Assembly (NCBI GenBank): GCA_910577555.1
Contig: CAJTLF010000008.1
Location: 22,956 to 86,955, forward strand
Source: an uncultured Christensenella sp.
GTDB lineage: Bacteria > Bacillota > Clostridia > Christensenellales > Borkfalkiaceae
DNA length: 64,000 nucleotides
Direction: 5' to 3'
The stretch's first letter is position 1; every line of letters begins with the position of its first letter. Shown here in pieces: positions 61,492-64,000 of this stretch. The notes beneath the pieces are model-generated. The model was not told where the DNA came from. It did not search any database and saw only the letters and a list, made by a program, of their open reading frames with translations. The position numbers were made by a program, and so were the translations under genes.

Positions 61492-62970
61492 TCACTTCAC
61501 CGTGCGTCCGACGGCTTTTTTCCAGCCCTTCAACAACGACGACCGTTCGCCGTCCGTCATACGCGGTTTAAACGACCGTTCCGCGAACACGTTCTTTTTA
61601 ATCTCGTTCTCGTCCGCCCAATACCCCGCGTTAAGCCCCGCAAGGTACGCCGCGCCCAGAGCCGTGGTTTCCGCAACCTTCGGGCGTACGACTTCGCAAT
61701 TGAGAATATCGGACTGAAACTGCATTAAAAAATCGTTCTTGCACGCCCCGCCGTCAACGGCAAGCCGCGTCAGATTTACGCCCGCGTCGTTCTCCATCGC
61801 CCTTACCAAATCGCTCACTTCGTAAGCAATGCCTTCCAGCACCGCACGAACTATATGCGCGCGGCTCGTCCCGCGCGTAATTCCCGTAATCGTTCCACGC
61901 GCTTCCGCATTCCAGTACGGCGCGCCCAGCCCGGTAAACGCAGGCACCACGTACACGCCGTTACTGTTCTCCACCGACCGCGCCATCTTCTCGCTCTCGT
62001 CGGCGGAAGAAATAAGCTTAAGCTCGTCGCGCAGCCATTGCACCGCCGCGCCGCCCACGAATACGGAGCCTTCCAGAACGAAGCAGGGCTTTGTTCCCGC
62101 CGTCGCGCCGAGAGTGGTAACCAGACCGTTCTGGCTTTTAACCGCCTTATTTCCCGTATTCATAAGCAGGAAACAACCCGTGCCGTAAGTATTCTTTATG
62201 TCCCCCGCCCGCGTGCATAGCTGACCGTAGAGCGCGGCTTGCTGGTCGCCCACCACGCCGCATACGGGCACGGGCGAGCCGAACAGCCCCGCCGCAGTTT
62301 CGCCGTATTTATAGGAAGAAGGCCGCGGCGTAGCAAGCATACTTTCGGGTATATCGAAAAGCCGCAACAATTCCTTGTCCCACTTCAGCGTGTGGATATT
62401 AAACAGCATAGTCCTGCTCGCGTTGGTATAATCGGTGGCAAAAATTTTCCCCTTAGAAAGCTGCCACAACAGATATGTGTCTACCGTCCCGAACGCCAGC
62501 TCGCCCCGTTCCGCTCTCTCCCTTGCACCGTCCACGCTGTCCAGAACCCATTTGATTTTGGTTGCGGAAAAGTAAGCGTCGGGAACGAGCCCCGTTTTAT
62601 TGTAAATTTTCTCGGCAAACCCGTCCCGCTTTAATTTTTCGCAGAACGCCGCCGTTCTTCGGCATTGCCAAACTATGGCGTTATAGACGGGCTTGCCCGT
62701 CTTTTTGTCCCATATTATCGTAGTTTCGCGCTGGTTGGTAATACCTATCGCGGCGATATCCGCCGCCGTAAGCCCCGCCCGCGCCAGAACTTCGCCCGTT
62801 ACCGCCACCGTAGACCCCAATATATCCTGCGGCGAATGCTCCACCCAGCCCGCTTTGGGGTAAATTTGCGCAAACTCCTGCTGTGCGGTAGCAAGTGGCG
62901 TTCCGCTCTTATCGAAAATTATCGCGCGCGTGCTCGTAGTGCCCTGGTCGATTGAAAGTACGTATTTCAT
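61492..62970 (-). CDS. glpK: Glycerol kinase
   Basis: 492 residues from the ATG at 62970, which gives the standard start MKYVLSIDQGTTSTRAIIFD; the frame is open further upstream but that part is not protein-like. Motifs include GWVEHSPQDIL, ITNQRETTIIWDKKTGKPV, NAIVWQCRRT, GTVDTYLLWQLS, TDYTNASRTMLFNI, VVGDQQAALYGQ, NTYGTGCFLLMNTG and VDGGACKNDFLMQFQSD. It phosphorylates glycerol to sn-glycerol-3-phosphate with ATP. No glycerol facilitator or dehydrogenase adjoins it. Its promoter -10 lies only 6 bp from the ATG. Confidence 0.96.
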   Translation of the reverse strand: MKYVLSIDQGTTSTRAIIFDKSGTPLATAQQEFAQIYPKAGWVEHSPQDILGSTVAVTGEVLARAGLTAADIAAIGITNQRETTIIWDKKTGKPVYNAIVWQCRRTAAFCEKLKRDGFAEKIYNKTGLVPDAYFSATKIKWVLDSVDGARERAERGELAFGTVDTYLLWQLSKGKIFATDYTNASRTMLFNIHTLKWDKELLRLFDIPESMLATPRPSSYKYGETAAGLFGSPVPVCGVVGDQQAALYGQLCTRAGDIKNTYGTGCFLLMNTGNKAVKSQNGLVTTLGATAGTKPCFVLEGSVFVGGAAVQWLRDELKLISSADESEKMARSVENSNGVYVVPAFTGLGAPYWNAEARGTITGITRGTSRAHIVRAVLEGIAYEVSDLVRAMENDAGVNLTRLAVDGGACKNDFLMQFQSDILNCEVVRPKVAETTALGAAYLAGLNAGYWADENEIKKNVFAERSFKPRMTDGERSSLLKGWKKAVGRTVK

Positions 62971-62976
62971 AGTTAA

Positions 62977-63005
62977 ATTATAACACTCCGAAAAGAAAAT
63001 TTCAA
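62977..63005 (-). promoter_or_regulatory. glpK promoter, possibly giving a leaderless mRNA
   Basis: Minus strand: -35 TTGAAA (63000-63005), a 17-bp spacer and -10 TATAAT (62977-62982). The normal start distance falls on the ATG itself (62970). The nearest GGAG is 15 bases upstream, inside the promoter spacer. Confidence 0.7.
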
Positions 63006-63051
63006 GCACGAAAAGCGTATAAAAACCTTCCCGTTTGCCAATACTAACGGT

Positions 63052-63195
63052 ATGAAAGACGAAAAAAGAATTATTCACGAAGTTTTCGACGCCTGCGCCA
63101 GCGCACAGGAATGCACGGGGCTTTTCCAGAGAATACATCTCGACCCCGAAGAAGTAGCTACCTTCCACAAAATGTACAACGAATTTAAAGATTAA
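63052..63195 (+). CDS. Small protein of 47 residues, unknown function
   Basis: ATG at 63052 to TAA at 63193-63195, divergent from glpK. The product is acidic and helical (MKDEKRIIHEVFDACASAQE, then CTGLFQRIHLDPEEVATF, ending KMYNEFKD), with two Cys in a CASAQEC arrangement. Codon use and the balanced composition look coding, and similar short CASAQECTGL proteins exist in Clostridia to my recollection. No good ribosome binding site or promoter is visible, so confidence is limited. Confidence 0.45.
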   Translation: MKDEKRIIHEVFDACASAQECTGLFQRIHLDPEEVATFHKMYNEFKD

Positions 63196-63278
63196 AATAC
63201 AGAGCCCGCGGCAAAAGCGCACTTCCCATAGGGAATTAAAAAATTAAATTATTAAGAGTTATACTTTCAAGCAAGGAC

Positions 63279-63311
63279 AAAAGCTCTCGAACGATATGTT
63301 CGAGAGCTTTT
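63279..63311. terminator. Bidirectional terminator
   Basis: Perfect 14-bp stem AAAAGCTCTCGAAC/GTTCGAGAGCTTTT with a GATAT loop (63279-63311), between the 47-residue gene and the acetyltransferase remnant. Confidence 0.9.
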
Positions 63312-63344
63312 TACTACAAACCTTTTAGAAAGATAAATTGAAAT

Positions 63345-63817
63345 TTAGACACTCAACTTTTTCAACATTAAAAATTCTTCTTCGTTTTCTTCAATAATTT
63401 GAAATCCTAATTTCTGATACATTTTTGCAGCAAAATTTGCCTTTTGTACGGACAGTGATGCTTGTTCATATCCGTGTTCTTTCAGGGTGGTCAACATTTC
63501 TTTCATCAATGCAGTCCCTATTCCTTTCCCGCGATATTCTTTATAAAGAGATATAGCAAACGAAGGCGTTTTATCGTCAATGTGCCCATAGTCGTTCATT
63601 ATTCTAACCCAAACCGCGCCGACAATTTCACCGTTTACGTCAGCAACAAGAGCAATGTCGTGTTTGCTTGTTCCGAATTCCGAAATATAAACTTGCAATT
63701 CGGGACGATATATTATTGATTTTTGCGGCGGCTCAACTCCATTTGGAATAAAATCGCTTCATATAAGAAATTCTCCAATAAGGAGTATTCCGATTGTTGC
63801 ATTTTACGAATTACCAA
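63345..63817 (-). pseudogene. GNAT-family N-acetyltransferase, frameshifted
   Basis: The C-terminal part is intact: DIALVADVNGEIVGAVWVRI, the acetyl-CoA loop YKEYRGKGIGTALMKEML (R/Q-x-x-G-x-G/A) and VQKANFAAKMYQKLGFQII. The N-terminal part is in the -1 frame: from TTG 63817 (GGAG nine bases upstream) or ATG 63802 it reads VIRKMQQSEYSLLENFLYEA, then shifts at a 4-base A/T run (63750-63753) and resumes FIPNGVEPPQKSIIYRPELQ. One added base restores a full GNAT protein of about 157 residues. Acceptor substrate is unknown. The downstream frame's internal Met near 63698 lacks a ribosome binding site, so a separate short protein is unlikely. True decay or assembly error is undecided. Confidence 0.75.
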
Positions 63818-63857
63818 AACTGTATTTCTCCGTTAAATTACTGTTTATCTTACCGTC

Positions 63858-63886
63858 ATTATATCACGAAAAATGAAAGAACGCAA
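63858..63886 (-). promoter_or_regulatory. Promoter of the GNAT gene
   Basis: Minus strand: -35 TTGCGT (63881-63886), a 17-bp spacer and consensus -10 TATAAT (63858-63863), upstream of the ribosome binding site. Between here and 63960 I see only a small hairpin, AGGCTAC/GTAGCCT (63932-63947). Confidence 0.7.
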
Positions 63887-63960
63887 CCGATTGAATTTTG
63901 CGGGAAATATAAAACATATCTATATCTCACCAGGCTACGAGTAGCCTAATTCGTCCACGA

Positions 63961-63998
63961 AAAAAAGTACAGAAAAGGCACAGCTTAACGCTATGCCT
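63961..63998 (-). terminator. Terminator of a leftward gene beyond the window
   Basis: Stem AGGCACAGC/GCTATGCCT with one mismatch and a TTAAC loop (63976-63998), followed on the minus strand by TTTT and then a run of seven Ts. It implies a leftward gene ending just past the right edge. Confidence 0.6.
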
Positions 63999-64000
63999 AA

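Overview
The window looks like a chromosomal segment of an anaerobic, Gram-positive-type Clostridia bacterium, probably gut-associated. This rests on gene content: AddAB instead of RecBCD, NiaR, Rex, a three-subunit electron-bifurcating [FeFe] hydrogenase, an anaerobic ribonucleotide reductase (NrdD/NrdG), a ROK glucokinase, lipobox lipoproteins and surface proteins with MBG-type and InlB-type repeats. A Christensenellales-like lineage is my guess, not something I can prove. I see no tRNA or rRNA gene, no CRISPR array, no transposase and no recognisable prophage.

Layout. 1-4.5 kb: N-terminal part of a giant secreted repeat protein, read leftward. 4.5-9.8 kb: a signalling operon (hybrid histidine kinase, REC/HD-GYP/GGDEF response regulator, small coiled-coil protein). 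10-13.7 kb: NAD metabolism, with pnuC behind a structured leader facing a nadB-nadC-niaR operon. 13.7-14.9 kb: a PRC-barrel protein and a membrane protein. 14.9-21.4 kb: addB-addA. 21.5-24.1 kb: a lipoprotein, a YjbR-like protein and a 2-hydroxyacid dehydrogenase. 24.1-27.6 kb: a GltD-like oxidoreductase and an InlB-repeat lipoprotein. 27.8-28.6 kb: a small repressor and a small protein on either side of three evenly spaced operators. 28.7-32.8 kb: the hydrogenase operon. 33.1-51.7 kb: two giant surface proteins (2604 and about 3572 residues). 52.0-52.2 kb: a candidate long-hairpin RNA gene. 52.3-58.9 kb: an amino-acid/Na+ symporter, a rex-glucokinase operon and a nrdD-nrdG-dut operon. 59.2-61.4 kb: an AT-rich island of four tandem double-HTH regulators opposite a frameshifted small gene. 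61.5-64 kb: glpK, a 47-codon ORF and a frameshifted acetyltransferase.

How the parts fit. The metabolic genes describe redox balancing in a fermenter: HydABC disposes of NADH and ferredoxin electrons as H2, Rex senses NADH/NAD+, and the nad/pnu genes supply the cofactor. NrdD/NrdG and Dut supply dNTPs under probable NrdR control. About 23 kb, over a third of the window, codes for three giant secreted proteins whose repeats suggest adhesion or surface-layer roles.

The most unusual items are the tandem double-HTH array, the 52.0-52.2 kb RNA candidate with its own promoter and terminator, the pseudoknot-capable pnuC leader and the 29-bp-spaced triple operator. Two genes near the right end (59.4 and 63.75 kb) are each broken by what looks like one missing base in a 4-base A/T run. 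That may be real decay or homopolymer error in the assembly.
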